This document shows, piece by piece, positions 1-8,855 of a DNA stretch of 64,000 nucleotides; position 1 is the stretch's first letter; each line of letters opens with the position of its first letter. The DNA comes from Arthrobacter globiformis (GTDB lineage Bacteria > Actinomycetota > Actinomycetes > Actinomycetales > Micrococcaceae). A program made the translations under genes and the position numbers. The notes below the pieces were generated by a model. The model ran no database searches. It was not told where the DNA came from and worked only from the letters and a program-made list of their open reading frames with translations. The stretch is taken from NCBI RefSeq assembly GCF_030817195.1, contig NZ_JAUSYZ010000001.1, positions 310,001 to 374,000 of the forward strand. Direction: 5' to 3'.

Positions 1-20
1 GGCCACACCGTGCCAAAAAT

Positions 21-36
21 GACAAAACGATTTGTC
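21..36. promoter_or_regulatory. LacI-type operator O1, distal
   Basis: The site reads GACAAAACGATTTGTC, an inverted repeat GACAAA/TTTGTC around a central ACGA, and fits the usual AAANCGNTTT core of LacI-family operators. It lies about 85 bp upstream of the candidate -35 box. With the downstream pair it could support repressor looping. The likely ligand is the LacI protein encoded at 3492-4532; that pairing is inferred from position. Confidence 0.6.
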
Positions 37-107
37 GCCTGCCGTTGCTCACTGTATGGCGGCCGTCATAGCGACGTCAAAGTTGTAAAAGAATGCCAGG
101 GTGACGC

Positions 108-137
108 TTGACACACCCCTGCGGACGCCCCTAATCT
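108..137 (+). promoter_or_regulatory. Candidate sigma-70 promoter of the fructan operon
   Basis: A perfect -35 hexamer TTGACA (108-113) is followed after 18 bp by TAATCT (132-137), a plausible -10. The expected transcription start falls inside the operator pair at 141-169, which is the arrangement expected for a LacI-repressed promoter. It reads into the solute-binding protein gene at 239. Confidence 0.55.
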
Positions 138-140
138 GTT

Positions 141-169
141 GCCAAGTCGATTTGGCAAAACGATTTTTC
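141..169. promoter_or_regulatory. Overlapping LacI-type operators O2/O3
   Basis: GCCAAGTCGATTTGGC (141-156) is an inverted repeat with a TCGA centre. It overlaps a second match, GGCAAAACGATTTTTC (154-169), whose core is the same AAAACGATTT as in the site at 21-36. Both sit immediately downstream of the candidate -10 box, so repressor binding would block initiation or promoter clearance. Confidence 0.65.
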
Positions 170-238
170 ACCGACTTGAAAGATTTCTAATCCCCACAAA
201 CCCGTAGATTCCGTTCAAAAGAAAGGGAGTCGACAGCG

Positions 239-1519
239 ATGTCCTCTCGAATCACGATTTCCCGGATCACCGCCATTGGCGGGCTGTCCACCGCGGTGCT
301 TCTGGCAGCAACAGCCTGCGGGGCGGGGGGCCCGGCGGCAACGCCGGGTAGCGCCGGCACCAGCACAGTTAACGTCCTCGTCGAGGCCGGCGGCCACGCC
401 GAACTGACAGGTGTCGCCGAACAGTGCAAGAAAGAAACAGGCGTTACCGCCAACTTCGTCGAGCTGCCTTATGACGGCATGTTCAACCGGCTCTCCAGTG
501 AGTTCTCCTCCGGTAACGTCTCCTTCGACGTGGCCGCCCTTGACTCCGTATGGCTGCCCAGCTTCAAGGACGCGGTTCAGCCCATTGACGAGCTCTTCAC
601 CGACGAGGCGAAGAAGGACATCTTCCCTGCGCTCGTCAAGGAAGCGAACGTGGACGGGCACTTTATCGGCCTGCCTGCCTGGACCAACGCAGAGATCATC
701 CTGTACCGCAAGGACCTGTTTGACGACGCCAAGAACAAGGCGGACTTCAAGACCAGGTATGGCTACGACCTCGCAGCCCCCACCACCTGGAAGCAGTACC
801 AGGACATCTCCGAGTTCTTCACCAGGGACGGCATGTACGGAACGGACGTCAAGGGCGGGGTGGAAACAGAATGGCTGGCCCACGTCCTGCAGGCCGGCTC
901 GCCCATGGTCCTGGACGGGGACAAGGTGGTCATCGACAATGCCGCGCACAAGGAGGCCCTGGACTTCTACGTCGGCCTGGCCAACTCCGCTCCGTCCGGT
1001 GCCGCTCAGGTGGACTGGGCCGCAGCGCAAAACCTCTTCAACCAGGGCAAGACCGCGATGACCCGTTTCTGGGCCCACGCTTACCGGCAGATCCCCAAGG
1101 ATTCACCGGTCGCCGGCAAGGTCGGAGCGGCTCCCATGATCGCGGGATCCGCCGGCGTCGGTGCCGTTCCCGGGCCCTGGTACCTCACCGTGCCCAAGGC
1201 CACCAAGAACACGGATGCTGCCAAAAAGTTCGTCAAGTGCGCCTATGACTACAACGACAAGGGCATCGAATCCAGCCTGGGCCTGGCTTCCCGCATCTCC
1301 GCCTTCGAGAAGTACCAGGACAAGCCCGGCTACGAGAGCTTCAAGCCGCTGATCCAAACCCTCAACGGCAAGGCCACCGCCACCCGCCCGGCTACCGAGA
1401 AGTGGCAGCAGATCGTGGACACGGTACTGGTTCCGATGTTGCAGAAGGCCGTGGCCGGCGGTGACTCCGCCGCCCTCCTCGCTGACGCCAAAAAGCAGAT
1501 CGAGGACCTCCTCAAATAA
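239..1519 (+). CDS. ABC sugar transporter, solute-binding lipoprotein
   Basis: This 426-aa family-1 extracellular sugar-binding protein (MalE/UgpB type) should capture an oligosaccharide outside the membrane and hand it to the two permeases that follow. The N-terminus is a lipoprotein signal with a hydrophobic stretch and an ATAC lipobox, giving Cys27 as the lipidated residue. The ATG is preceded by GAAAGGGAG at 221-229. It is first in an operon with the permeases, a LacI repressor and GH32/GH91 enzymes, which points to fructo-oligosaccharide, inulobiose or difructose anhydride as ligand. The ligand is inferred from neighbours, not from the protein itself. Confidence 0.9.
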   Translation: MSSRITISRITAIGGLSTAVLLAATACGAGGPAATPGSAGTSTVNVLVEAGGHAELTGVAEQCKKETGVTANFVELPYDGMFNRLSSEFSSGNVSFDVAALDSVWLPSFKDAVQPIDELFTDEAKKDIFPALVKEANVDGHFIGLPAWTNAEIILYRKDLFDDAKNKADFKTRYGYDLAAPTTWKQYQDISEFFTRDGMYGTDVKGGVETEWLAHVLQAGSPMVLDGDKVVIDNAAHKEALDFYVGLANSAPSGAAQVDWAAAQNLFNQGKTAMTRFWAHAYRQIPKDSPVAGKVGAAPMIAGSAGVGAVPGPWYLTVPKATKNTDAAKKFVKCAYDYNDKGIESSLGLASRISAFEKYQDKPGYESFKPLIQTLNGKATATRPATEKWQQIVDTVLVPMLQKAVAGGDSAALLADAKKQIEDLLK

Positions 1520-1584
1520 GACCCCTGGCCGGCACCTGAGTGACCGGTGCCGGCCACGGTCCCCAACCAGCGGAAGAGAAAACC

Positions 1585-2472
1585 GTGCGTATCTCCGATC
1601 GCCGCTTCGCATTGTTCCTGATGACACCAGCGGCGCTGTTCCTGGCAGTGTTTGTCGCCTTTCCGCTGTTCCGCCTCGTGGCGGACAGCTTCTTCAAGAT
1701 TTCTCCGATTGCGGGCGGTCCCCGCGACTTCGTGGGTCTGGATAACTACTTCCGGGCCTTCGCCTCCGAAGCCTTCACGGGTGCCGGCTGGCGGACGCTG
1801 GCCTACACCCTGGTGGTGGTCACCCTCGAATTCGCCCTCGGCCTGGGCATGGCGCTGCTGTTCACCACCCTTGGACGCAGCTCCCAAATCTGGCGGACCG
1901 TGTTCATGTACCCGCTGATGATCGCCCCGATCGTGGCAGGCCTCCTCTGGAAGTTCCTGATGATCGACAACTTCGGACTCATCGGAACCCTCCTGCACCA
2001 GGCCGGCATCCTGTCCAACCCCAACCAGATCGGCTGGCTTTCAGATCCGAACATCGTGCTCTACTCCGTCGCCATTCCGGACATCTGGCTAACCACTTCG
2101 TTCATGTGCCTGGTGCTCTTCGCCGGGCTGCAGAATATCCCCGGGGACCTGATCGAGGCAGCACGCCTGGACGGCGCACGCGCGCCAGCCATGCTGTTCC
2201 GCATCATTCTGCCCCTCCTGCGGCCGGTCATCGCCGTCGCTCTGGTGGTCCGCGGAATCGATGCAGCCCGAGCCTTCGACACAATCCTCATCCAAACCAA
2301 CGGCGGCCCACAATCCGCATCGGAAACCATGAGCCTGCTGATCTACCGCACCATGATCCGCTTTGGTGACCCCGGGCTGGCAAGCGCCATGGGCACCCTC
2401 TACCTGCTGGCCATGCTCGCCGTCGCGTTCGTCGCGGTGTCAACCATCTGGCGGCCAGGAAAGGACAACTGA
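1585..2472 (+). CDS. ABC sugar transporter permease (MalF type)
   Basis: This 295-aa inner-membrane permease has about six hydrophobic helices. It carries the EAA-type cytoplasmic loop (near 'IEAARLDGA...RIILPLLRPVI') that contacts the ATPase. I chose GTG 1585 because GGAAGAG lies 6-7 bp upstream; an ATG at 1540 is in frame but has no good ribosome-binding site and would add a non-hydrophobic tail. It overlaps the next permease by one base. No ATPase gene occurs in this locus, so a shared MsmK/MalK-type ATPase encoded elsewhere is expected. Confidence 0.9.
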   Translation: MRISDRRFALFLMTPAALFLAVFVAFPLFRLVADSFFKISPIAGGPRDFVGLDNYFRAFASEAFTGAGWRTLAYTLVVVTLEFALGLGMALLFTTLGRSSQIWRTVFMYPLMIAPIVAGLLWKFLMIDNFGLIGTLLHQAGILSNPNQIGWLSDPNIVLYSVAIPDIWLTTSFMCLVLFAGLQNIPGDLIEAARLDGARAPAMLFRIILPLLRPVIAVALVVRGIDAARAFDTILIQTNGGPQSASETMSLLIYRTMIRFGDPGLASAMGTLYLLAMLAVAFVAVSTIWRPGKDN

Positions 2473-3425
2473 TGCGCGTCGCCGAACGAACCAGGCCCGA
2501 CCACGGGAATGCAGCTGCAATGGCTGCCCAGCCTGTCCTGCAAACCTCCGCATGGGGCAGCGGCCGCCAGCGCCGGGGCGTAAACCGGGAAGGGCTGGAA
2601 GCAGGCCGGCGGGGCACCAGAACCCTACTTTGGATCCTCCTCGCGGCAGCGATGGTGCTCTACGGTTTCCCGTTCCTGTACCTGCTCTTCACATCCTTCA
2701 AGACCCCGATCGATACCATCGCGGTGCCCCCCACCATCCTCCCGCGGGAATGGACGCTGGAGAACTACGCCAACGCGCTGGGCCGCAACGGAGTCCTGGC
2801 CTCCTTCATCAACAGCATCCAGACGGCCATCATCAGCACGGTGCTTTCGCTCGTGCTGGCGGTACCGGCGGCCTACGGCATCACCCGGTACCAAACCCTC
2901 AGCGGCCGGATCTTTATCATGGCCGCCCTGGTTACCCGCATGGTGCCGCCAGTGGCGATCGGTATTCCGCTGGCTTCGATGATGGCAGCCGTTGGCCTTT
3001 CAGATACTCCCATCGCTCTGTCCATCGCCCACACCACCATCTCGCTGCCGCTCTCGATCTGGCTGATGTCCAGCTTCTTCGAATCGGTGCCGAAAGACCT
3101 GGAGGAAGCTGCGACTGTGGATGGTTGCAGCAGACTCGGAGCCTTGTGGCGGGTCGTGATCCCGGTGGTTTCCGGCGGCATCGCCGTCACCGCGATCTTC
3201 GCCTTCCTGGCCTCCTGGAACGAGTTCCTTTTCGCACTCCTGATGACGGCGATCCGCTCCCAGACAACGCCCGTGGTGATCGCGAACTTCCAGACCCAGT
3301 TCGGTCTGGACTGGGGATCCATGACGGCGCTGGCCGCCGTCTACTCCATCCCGGTCATCCTGCTGACCCTTCTCTTGCAGCGCAAGATCGTGGCGGGCAT
3401 GACGCTCGGCGCCGTCAAGGGCTAG
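2472..3425 (+). CDS. ABC sugar transporter permease (MalG type)
   Basis: This second transmembrane subunit (317 aa) is translationally coupled to the first through a TGATG overlap. About 50 polar N-terminal residues precede the first helix, followed by MalG-family features including the EAA loop 'LEEAATVDGCSRLGALWRV' and a C-terminus ending in 'GAVKG', which is typical of this family. It completes the importer apart from the ATPase. The substrate is inferred from the GH32 and GH91 genes downstream. Confidence 0.9.
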   Translation: MRVAERTRPDHGNAAAMAAQPVLQTSAWGSGRQRRGVNREGLEAGRRGTRTLLWILLAAAMVLYGFPFLYLLFTSFKTPIDTIAVPPTILPREWTLENYANALGRNGVLASFINSIQTAIISTVLSLVLAVPAAYGITRYQTLSGRIFIMAALVTRMVPPVAIGIPLASMMAAVGLSDTPIALSIAHTTISLPLSIWLMSSFFESVPKDLEEAATVDGCSRLGALWRVVIPVVSGGIAVTAIFAFLASWNEFLFALLMTAIRSQTTPVVIANFQTQFGLDWGSMTALAAVYSIPVILLTLLLQRKIVAGMTLGAVKG

Positions 3426-3491
3426 CCAAGGGAACCGACATTCCTCGGTAGCCTACTCATACCGGACACACCATAAGGACGTGGGAGACAG

Positions 3492-4532
3492 ATGAGCAAC
3501 AAGAACATCGGTATCAAGGATGTGGCCGTCGCCGCCGGCGTGTCCGTGACAACTGTCTCCCACGTCCTCAACGAGGTTTCCTACGCCCGAGTCAGGCCCG
3601 AAACCAGGGACAAGGTCAGGACCATTGCGGAGCAACTAGGCTATGGCCCCAACCGCCTTGCCCAGGCCCTTCGCACGCAAAGGACCGGCATGCTGGGTCT
3701 GGTCAGCGAGGATATCGCCACCACGCCCCACGCCGGCCGGATCATCCTCGGCGCTGACGAGGCCGCCAAAGCCCGAGGGTACAACCTCATGATCATTAAC
3801 ACCTCCGGCTCAGCCAGCCTGGAATCCCGGCACGCCGACGTCGAGGCCCTTCTGGAACGCCGGGTGGACGGAATCCTCTACGCCACCATGTACCACCGCA
3901 ACGTGGAGCTGCCGGCCAACCTCGGCAGCGTGCCCTCCGTCCTGGTCGACTCCGTGGCCACCGGCGGAAACATCACAGCCGTGATCCCGGACGAAGAAGG
4001 TGGTGCACGCGCCGCCGTAGGCGCGCTCCTCGAAGCGGGCCACACCCGGGTGGGCTTCATTAATAACACCGATGATGTGCCCGCAACCCGTCAGCGGCTC
4101 CAGGCCTTCCGGGCCGCGCTGACTGAAGCAGGGCTCGACGGCGGCGCGGCACCTGTCGAGTCCGAGGTCTCGGAGGTGCAAGGCGGCTATGAAGCCGCCC
4201 GGCGGATCCTGGGACGCGAGGACCGTCCCACCGGCCTGTTCTGCTACAACGACCGGATGGCGATGGGAGCCTACCGCGCCGCGGCGGAGTTGGGGATCGC
4301 AATCCCCGCTGACCTTTCGATTGTTGGCTTCGATGACCAGGAACTGATCGCTTCCAACCTTCACCCGGGCCTCACCACCGTGGCCCTGCCTCACTACGAG
4401 ATGGGTGCTTGGGCCACCGAGCACCTGATTGACGCCGTCGAGGGGAAGACCGACCTCACCCTCATGGCACTTCACCCGACCATTCTGAGCTGCCCCCTCG
4501 TGCGCCGCGATTCCATCGCGGCTCCGCAGTAA
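3492..4532 (+). CDS. LacI-family transcriptional repressor
   Basis: This 346-aa regulator has an N-terminal LacI helix-turn-helix ('IKDVAVAAGVSVTTVSHVLN', residues 7-26), a hinge, and a periplasmic-binding-protein-like sugar-sensing domain ('VGFDDQELIASNLHPGLTTV' near the C-terminus). GGGAG precedes the ATG by 5 bp. It lies 66 bp after the permease gene on the same strand, probably in the operon. It most likely binds the operators at 21-36 and 141-169 and is released by a fructan breakdown product; both points are inferred. Confidence 0.88.
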   Translation: MSNKNIGIKDVAVAAGVSVTTVSHVLNEVSYARVRPETRDKVRTIAEQLGYGPNRLAQALRTQRTGMLGLVSEDIATTPHAGRIILGADEAAKARGYNLMIINTSGSASLESRHADVEALLERRVDGILYATMYHRNVELPANLGSVPSVLVDSVATGGNITAVIPDEEGGARAAVGALLEAGHTRVGFINNTDDVPATRQRLQAFRAALTEAGLDGGAAPVESEVSEVQGGYEAARRILGREDRPTGLFCYNDRMAMGAYRAAAELGIAIPADLSIVGFDDQELIASNLHPGLTTVALPHYEMGAWATEHLIDAVEGKTDLTLMALHPTILSCPLVRRDSIAAPQ

Positions 4533-4574
4533 TAGGCAGCCAGACCCTTCCACTTCCCAAGAGGAACGCCAGAT

Positions 4575-6158
4575 ATGTCCAGTTGCCTTGATGCCGCACG
4601 CCCGGAAACAGCTCCGGCAGAAACCTCCAGGTTCCGGCCTGCCATCCACTTCACGGCAAGGGATACCTGGCTGAACGATCCCAACGGCCTGGTTTTCTAC
4701 GACGGCGTGTACCACCTCTTCTTCCAGAACAACCCCTACGGCAACGTCTGGGGCAACATGTCCTGGGGCCACGCCACCTCCCGCGATTTGCTGCACTGGA
4801 CGGAACACCCTGTTGCCATTGCCTGCGACGAGACAGAGGACATCTTCTCAGGCAGTGTTGTAGTCGACCACGGCAACACGTCCGGTTTCGGCAAGGCGGA
4901 CGCACCTGCCCTCGTAGCCATTTACACCAGTGCCTACAAAGCCGGGTCCGAACACAGCGGCACACAGGCCCAGTCATTGGCCTACAGCACAGACGCAGGA
5001 ATGACGTGGCAAAAATACGAAGGAAACCCTGTCCTCACCAGAAACTCCGCGAACTTCCGCGATCCCAAAGTCTTCCGCTATCAGGGGGACCAAGGTGACT
5101 GCTGGGTCATGGTCGCCGTCGAAGCGCAGCACCAAAAGGTGGTCTTCTATCGTTCGGAAGACCTTAAATCCTGGGACCTTCTGAGCGACTTTGGCCCGGC
5201 CAACGCCGACGCCGGCGAATGGGAGTGCCCCGATCTCTTTCCCCTGGCGGTGGACGGGGACCCGGAAAACATCCGGTGGGTACTGATCGTCAACGTCAAT
5301 CCGGGCGCTGTGGCAGGAGGCTCCGGCGGCCAGTACTTCGTGGGGAACTTCGACGGCGTCCGCTTCACCCCGGATCCCGGCTCCATCGTGGCACCCGAAG
5401 GGCTGGCCTCCCTCCCCGACACCGACGCAGGCTCTGCAGCCTTGCGGCAATGCCTGTGGCTGGACTGGGGACGCGACTGCTACGCATCCGTATCCTTTAG
5501 CAACGCCCCAGATGACCGACGCATCATCATTGGCTGGATGAACAACTGGGACTACGCCAACGAGCTGCCCACCTCCCCTTGGCGGTCCTCGATGACCCTC
5601 GCCCGCGAAGTGCGCCTCACAACAGTCAACGGCTCCGCCCGTCTGGTCCAGCAACCGGTCCTGGCCGACCCCTGCGCGGGAGAAGAGCTGCCTACTTCCA
5701 AGGGCCAAATGAACGCAGACACCCTCGAGCTGCGAAATTCAGCCCTCCGCTTGCCGGATGCGGTGCCCGGTAGCGCCCAAATCATTGACGCGGAGATACT
5801 GCCCGGAAGTGCGGAACGTTTTGATTTCCGACTCTTCGGAAGCAGTGACGGGAGCAGGGGCACCATTCTTAGCTACAACACAACCAGCGCCCAACTCGTC
5901 CTTGACCGCAGGCAATCAGGAAACACCTGTTTCCACGGGAAATTCGCTTCGGTCGAGTCAGCACCAGTTGACCTTGAAGACGGTGTGCTCAAACTCCTCA
6001 TCGTCGTGGACCACTGCTCGGTCGAAGTATTCGTCCAGAGCGGCAAGGTGGTCCTGACTGATCTCGTCTTCCCCGAAACCGAAAACCGGGAGAACTGGCT
6101 GTCGGCCGAGGGAGGTTCAGCAACAATACTGAAGCTCGCGGTCTCAACACTCACCTAA
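4575..6158 (+). CDS. GH32 beta-fructosidase (fructan / sucrose hydrolase)
   Basis: This 527-aa glycoside hydrolase family 32 enzyme should release fructose from inulin-type oligosaccharides, inulobiose or sucrose. All three signature blocks are visible: WLNDPNG with nucleophile Asp35, FRDPK with the transition-state Asp163, and WECPDLF with acid/base Glu217. A five-bladed propeller is followed by a C-terminal beta-sandwich. There is no signal peptide, so it should act in the cytosol on imported sugar. It follows the LacI gene by 42 bp in the same operon. Levan fructotransferase is also GH32 and cannot be excluded, but the missing secretion signal argues against it. Confidence 0.9.
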   Translation: MSSCLDAARPETAPAETSRFRPAIHFTARDTWLNDPNGLVFYDGVYHLFFQNNPYGNVWGNMSWGHATSRDLLHWTEHPVAIACDETEDIFSGSVVVDHGNTSGFGKADAPALVAIYTSAYKAGSEHSGTQAQSLAYSTDAGMTWQKYEGNPVLTRNSANFRDPKVFRYQGDQGDCWVMVAVEAQHQKVVFYRSEDLKSWDLLSDFGPANADAGEWECPDLFPLAVDGDPENIRWVLIVNVNPGAVAGGSGGQYFVGNFDGVRFTPDPGSIVAPEGLASLPDTDAGSAALRQCLWLDWGRDCYASVSFSNAPDDRRIIIGWMNNWDYANELPTSPWRSSMTLAREVRLTTVNGSARLVQQPVLADPCAGEELPTSKGQMNADTLELRNSALRLPDAVPGSAQIIDAEILPGSAERFDFRLFGSSDGSRGTILSYNTTSAQLVLDRRQSGNTCFHGKFASVESAPVDLEDGVLKLLIVVDHCSVEVFVQSGKVVLTDLVFPETENRENWLSAEGGSATILKLAVSTLT

Positions 6159-6192
6159 CCCGCGCCGAATCCAGCTATGCCGCCGCTATCGA

Positions 6193-6396
6193 GAAGCACT
6201 CGACTCATATATGTCTGCCCTGATCTACGGACTCCTCGTGCGCGAAGCAGATGGGCTGGCACCGTCGGTGCTGGAGTCGCTGGGCCGCATGGCATCCAAA
6301 GCAGCGGCCATCACAGTACGCCGCCCAGGCGCCCACCCTCCAACGTCAGAGGAACTACGGGCGGAACTCCCACAGCATCAACCGGTGGCCCAATGA
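6193..6396 (+). pseudogene. C-terminal remnant of a PfkB-type fructokinase
   Basis: Only the last ~65 codons of a ribokinase/PfkB-family sugar kinase survive. The remnant starts at LDSYMSALIYGL, which matches the 'GDSFMAGLISGL' anion-hole segment of the intact fructokinase at 25098-26102. It ends with KAAAITVRRPGAHPPTS, matching that protein's 'RAAAITCSRQGANPPTS'. The stop is at 6394-6396. The catalytic GAGD block and the entire N-terminal part are missing and the GH32 gene abuts it, which suggests a deletion. Nothing else is recognisable in the remaining ~120 bp before the GH91 gene. Confidence 0.75.
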
Positions 6397-6520
6397 AGCC
6401 CTGTATAGGCTCCCCGGTGTGTGCTGCCGGTATCTACACTGCATCTAACTTCCGGCATGCCTTGAAGCGACCTCGACGCCATTAACGGCCTGAGAAACCA
6501 CAACACAAAAGGAAGAACCT

Positions 6521-7861
6521 GTGTCAAGCAACAACTGCTACGACGTGACTACGTGGCCCGTCGGCAATCCATCCGAGGACGTCGGTGAGGTAATCAACAG
6601 CATCATCGCTGACATCAAGGAACGGCAGACGGTCACCGATGCGGACAACGGAGGAAAGCCAGGCGCGGTGATCTACATTCCGCCCGGGGACTACCACCTT
6701 CGCACGCAGGTGGTAATCGACGTCAGCTTCCTCAGGATCCATGGCTCGGGACACGGCTTTACGTCGTCGAGCATCCGGTTCAACGTTCCCGAAGACGAAT
6801 GGCCGGACTTGCACGAGCTGTGGCCAGGAGGAAGCCGCATTCTCGTCGACATTCCCCCCGCCGGAGACGGGGAGGAATCCAAGGGAGCCGCCTTCTACGT
6901 TGAGCGAAGCGGGAGCCCGCGTATCAGCTCGGTCGAGTTCTCCAATTTCTGCATCGACGGATTGCACTTCAACTCGGATGGCTCGGGCCTGCATCCGGAG
7001 AACACCTACGTCAACGGCAAGACCGGAATCTACGTCGCGAACGCCAACGACTCATTCCGCGTAACCGGCATGGGGTTCGTCTACCTTGAGAACGCTCTTA
7101 CTATCTACAACGCGGACGCGCTTTCCGTTCACGACAACTTCATCGCTGAATGCGGAAGCTGCATCGAGCTGCGCGGGTGGGGACAGGCATCAAAGATCAC
7201 CGACAACTTGGTCGGCGCAGGCTTCAAGGGTCACTCGATCTATGCCGAGAACCACGGCGGGCTGCTGATAACCGCGAACAACGTCTTCCCCCGTGGTGCG
7301 AGCAGCGTCCACCTCAACGGCGTCACGCGTTCAAGCGTCACCAACAACCGTTTGCATTCCTTCTACCCCGGGATGGTGATGCTCACTGCGAATAGTTCGG
7401 AAAACCTCGTGGCCACGAATCACTTCTTGCGTGACCATGAGCCCTGGACGCCCTTCCTGGAAGTCGACAACGGACTGAACGACCTCAACGGACTTCTCTG
7501 TGTCAGCGGCAGCAACAACTCTGTCATCGGCAACCATTTCTCCCAGATCATCGACTCACAGAGCATCCGACCGACAGGCGCGACGCCTGTCATCATCCGG
7601 CTGATGGCGGGGGTTGGCAACTTCGTCTCCAACAACCACGTGGTGGCGATGGACGTTCACACCAAGTCAAGTGACTCCTGCTTTTCGGCTCAGGTGGACG
7701 CTCTGTTGACGACCGAGGCTTCGGACGGCCTCGCCGTTACGGCCGTCATGGTCGATTCCGAATCAGCTCGGAATACCATCCTTGATTCCGGAAGTGACGC
7801 CCAAGTTATCGCGGATAGGGCTGTTAACGCCTTTAGGGCCACACCCACGGTCGGTTTCTAG
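6521..7861 (+). CDS. GH91 inulin fructotransferase / difructose-anhydride III hydrolase
   Basis: This 446-aa right-handed beta-helix protein of family GH91 is recognisable from YDVTTW, IYIPPGDYHLRTQV, FVYLENAL, IAECGSCIELRGWG and AENHGGLLITANNVFPRG. Asp205 and Glu216, eleven residues apart, correspond to the catalytic Asp/Glu pair I recall for this family. GH91 contains secreted inulin fructotransferases (inulin to DFA I or III) and intracellular DFA-III hydrolases. Here GTG 6521 has GGAAG 5 bp upstream and an in-frame stop at 6491, so no signal peptide is possible. That favours a cytosolic DFA-III hydrolase producing inulobiose for the GH32 enzyme. Family assignment is firm; exact activity is not. 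Confidence 0.88.
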   Translation: MSSNNCYDVTTWPVGNPSEDVGEVINSIIADIKERQTVTDADNGGKPGAVIYIPPGDYHLRTQVVIDVSFLRIHGSGHGFTSSSIRFNVPEDEWPDLHELWPGGSRILVDIPPAGDGEESKGAAFYVERSGSPRISSVEFSNFCIDGLHFNSDGSGLHPENTYVNGKTGIYVANANDSFRVTGMGFVYLENALTIYNADALSVHDNFIAECGSCIELRGWGQASKITDNLVGAGFKGHSIYAENHGGLLITANNVFPRGASSVHLNGVTRSSVTNNRLHSFYPGMVMLTANSSENLVATNHFLRDHEPWTPFLEVDNGLNDLNGLLCVSGSNNSVIGNHFSQIIDSQSIRPTGATPVIIRLMAGVGNFVSNNHVVAMDVHTKSSDSCFSAQVDALLTTEASDGLAVTAVMVDSESARNTILDSGSDAQVIADRAVNAFRATPTVGF

Positions 7862-7910
7862 GCGGCACATGCGATGGTGGCCCAGCATGGACCAAGTGTT
7901 CGACCGGGGG

Positions 7911-8831
7911 CTACCCCACAGCCCACGCCACAACCAGCAGCGTGCCCACGCACAGGATGGTGGTGCAGAGGATCACGTCGCGGGCCACGCTCATGCCCCG
8001 GCCGTAGGGGGAGGCGAAAAGGAAGACGTTCTGGGCGGTAGGGAGGGCTGCCATGATCACACTGGCCAGCAGGTGCTGGCCCTCCAGCCCGAAGACAAAG
8101 CGGCCCAGCAGCCACACAACGAGTGGCATGCCGGCGATCTTCAGGAACGTGGCCACCAGGGTCTCCGTCCGGCCGTCGTCTTTCTGCAGCGGCGCGCGGC
8201 CGGCCAGCGACAGGCCGAAGGCGAGCAGCACCATGGGGACAGCCCCGCCCGCCAGCATGTCGATGGGCTTCTGCAGCAGGTCCGGAGCGTTCCAGCCGGT
8301 CACGGCCAAAACGACGCCGAGCGCGGAGGCGATGATCATGGGGTTGGACAGCGGCTGGAGCAGCACTTTCCGCCACGAAATCCGGGCACCGGCGAAAATC
8401 CCCAGCAGCGTGAGGTAGAACGGGGCCATGACCAGGAGCTGCACCAGGAGCACCGGCGCCACGTGCTGGGCGGTGCCGACGGCGTACAGCGAGACTGGAA
8501 TGCCGATGTTGTTGGCGTTGGCGTAGCTGCTGGCCATCGCGCCGACGGCGGTCTCCGCGGCGGGGCGCCGGAAGAACAGGAAGCTCAGCAGCCAGTAAAG
8601 AAGCCCCACCGCCGCTGCCGAAAGCAGCGCCAGAGGGGCATCGGTTCCGAGTGCCGCCCGGATGTCCGAGCCGGCCACTACGGTATACAGCAGGGCGGGG
8701 TTGGTGATGTAGAAGGCTGTGCGGGTCAGTGCGCCCTGCACCTCGGGTCCCAGAATGCGGAACCTGGCAGCGAGGTAACCGACGGCGATGACTGCCGAAA
8801 CGATGAGTATTCCGGAGACGACGCCGCCCAC
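7911..8831 (-). CDS. AEC-family transporter (auxin-efflux-carrier fold)
   Basis: This 306-aa integral membrane protein has about ten helices and the AEC/malate-carrier features 'YITNPALLYTVV' and 'SSYANANNIGIPVSLYAV' in the first half, and 'ALPTAQNVFLFASPYG' in the second. Members move organic acids or auxin-like anions. It begins with GTG (AGAAGGG upstream) and lies about 90 bp after glucarate dehydratase on the same strand, so sugar-acid or intermediate transport is a reasonable inference. A hairpin at 8856-8903 separates the two genes. A second paralogue is at 54144-55067. Confidence 0.85.
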   Translation of the reverse strand: MGGVVSGILIVSAVIAVGYLAARFRILGPEVQGALTRTAFYITNPALLYTVVAGSDIRAALGTDAPLALLSAAAVGLLYWLLSFLFFRRPAAETAVGAMASSYANANNIGIPVSLYAVGTAQHVAPVLLVQLLVMAPFYLTLLGIFAGARISWRKVLLQPLSNPMIIASALGVVLAVTGWNAPDLLQKPIDMLAGGAVPMVLLAFGLSLAGRAPLQKDDGRTETLVATFLKIAGMPLVVWLLGRFVFGLEGQHLLASVIMAALPTAQNVFLFASPYGRGMSVARDVILCTTILCVGTLLVVAWAVG

Positions 8832-8855
8832 TCTTGACCCTTCTATTCATGTGTA

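Noticed and set aside
6177..6485. A 102-codon frame rich in Arg/Thr/Gly after the GH32 gene
   Set aside because: The overlapping frame at 6193-6396 shows clear fructokinase homology, so the other frame is a shadow.
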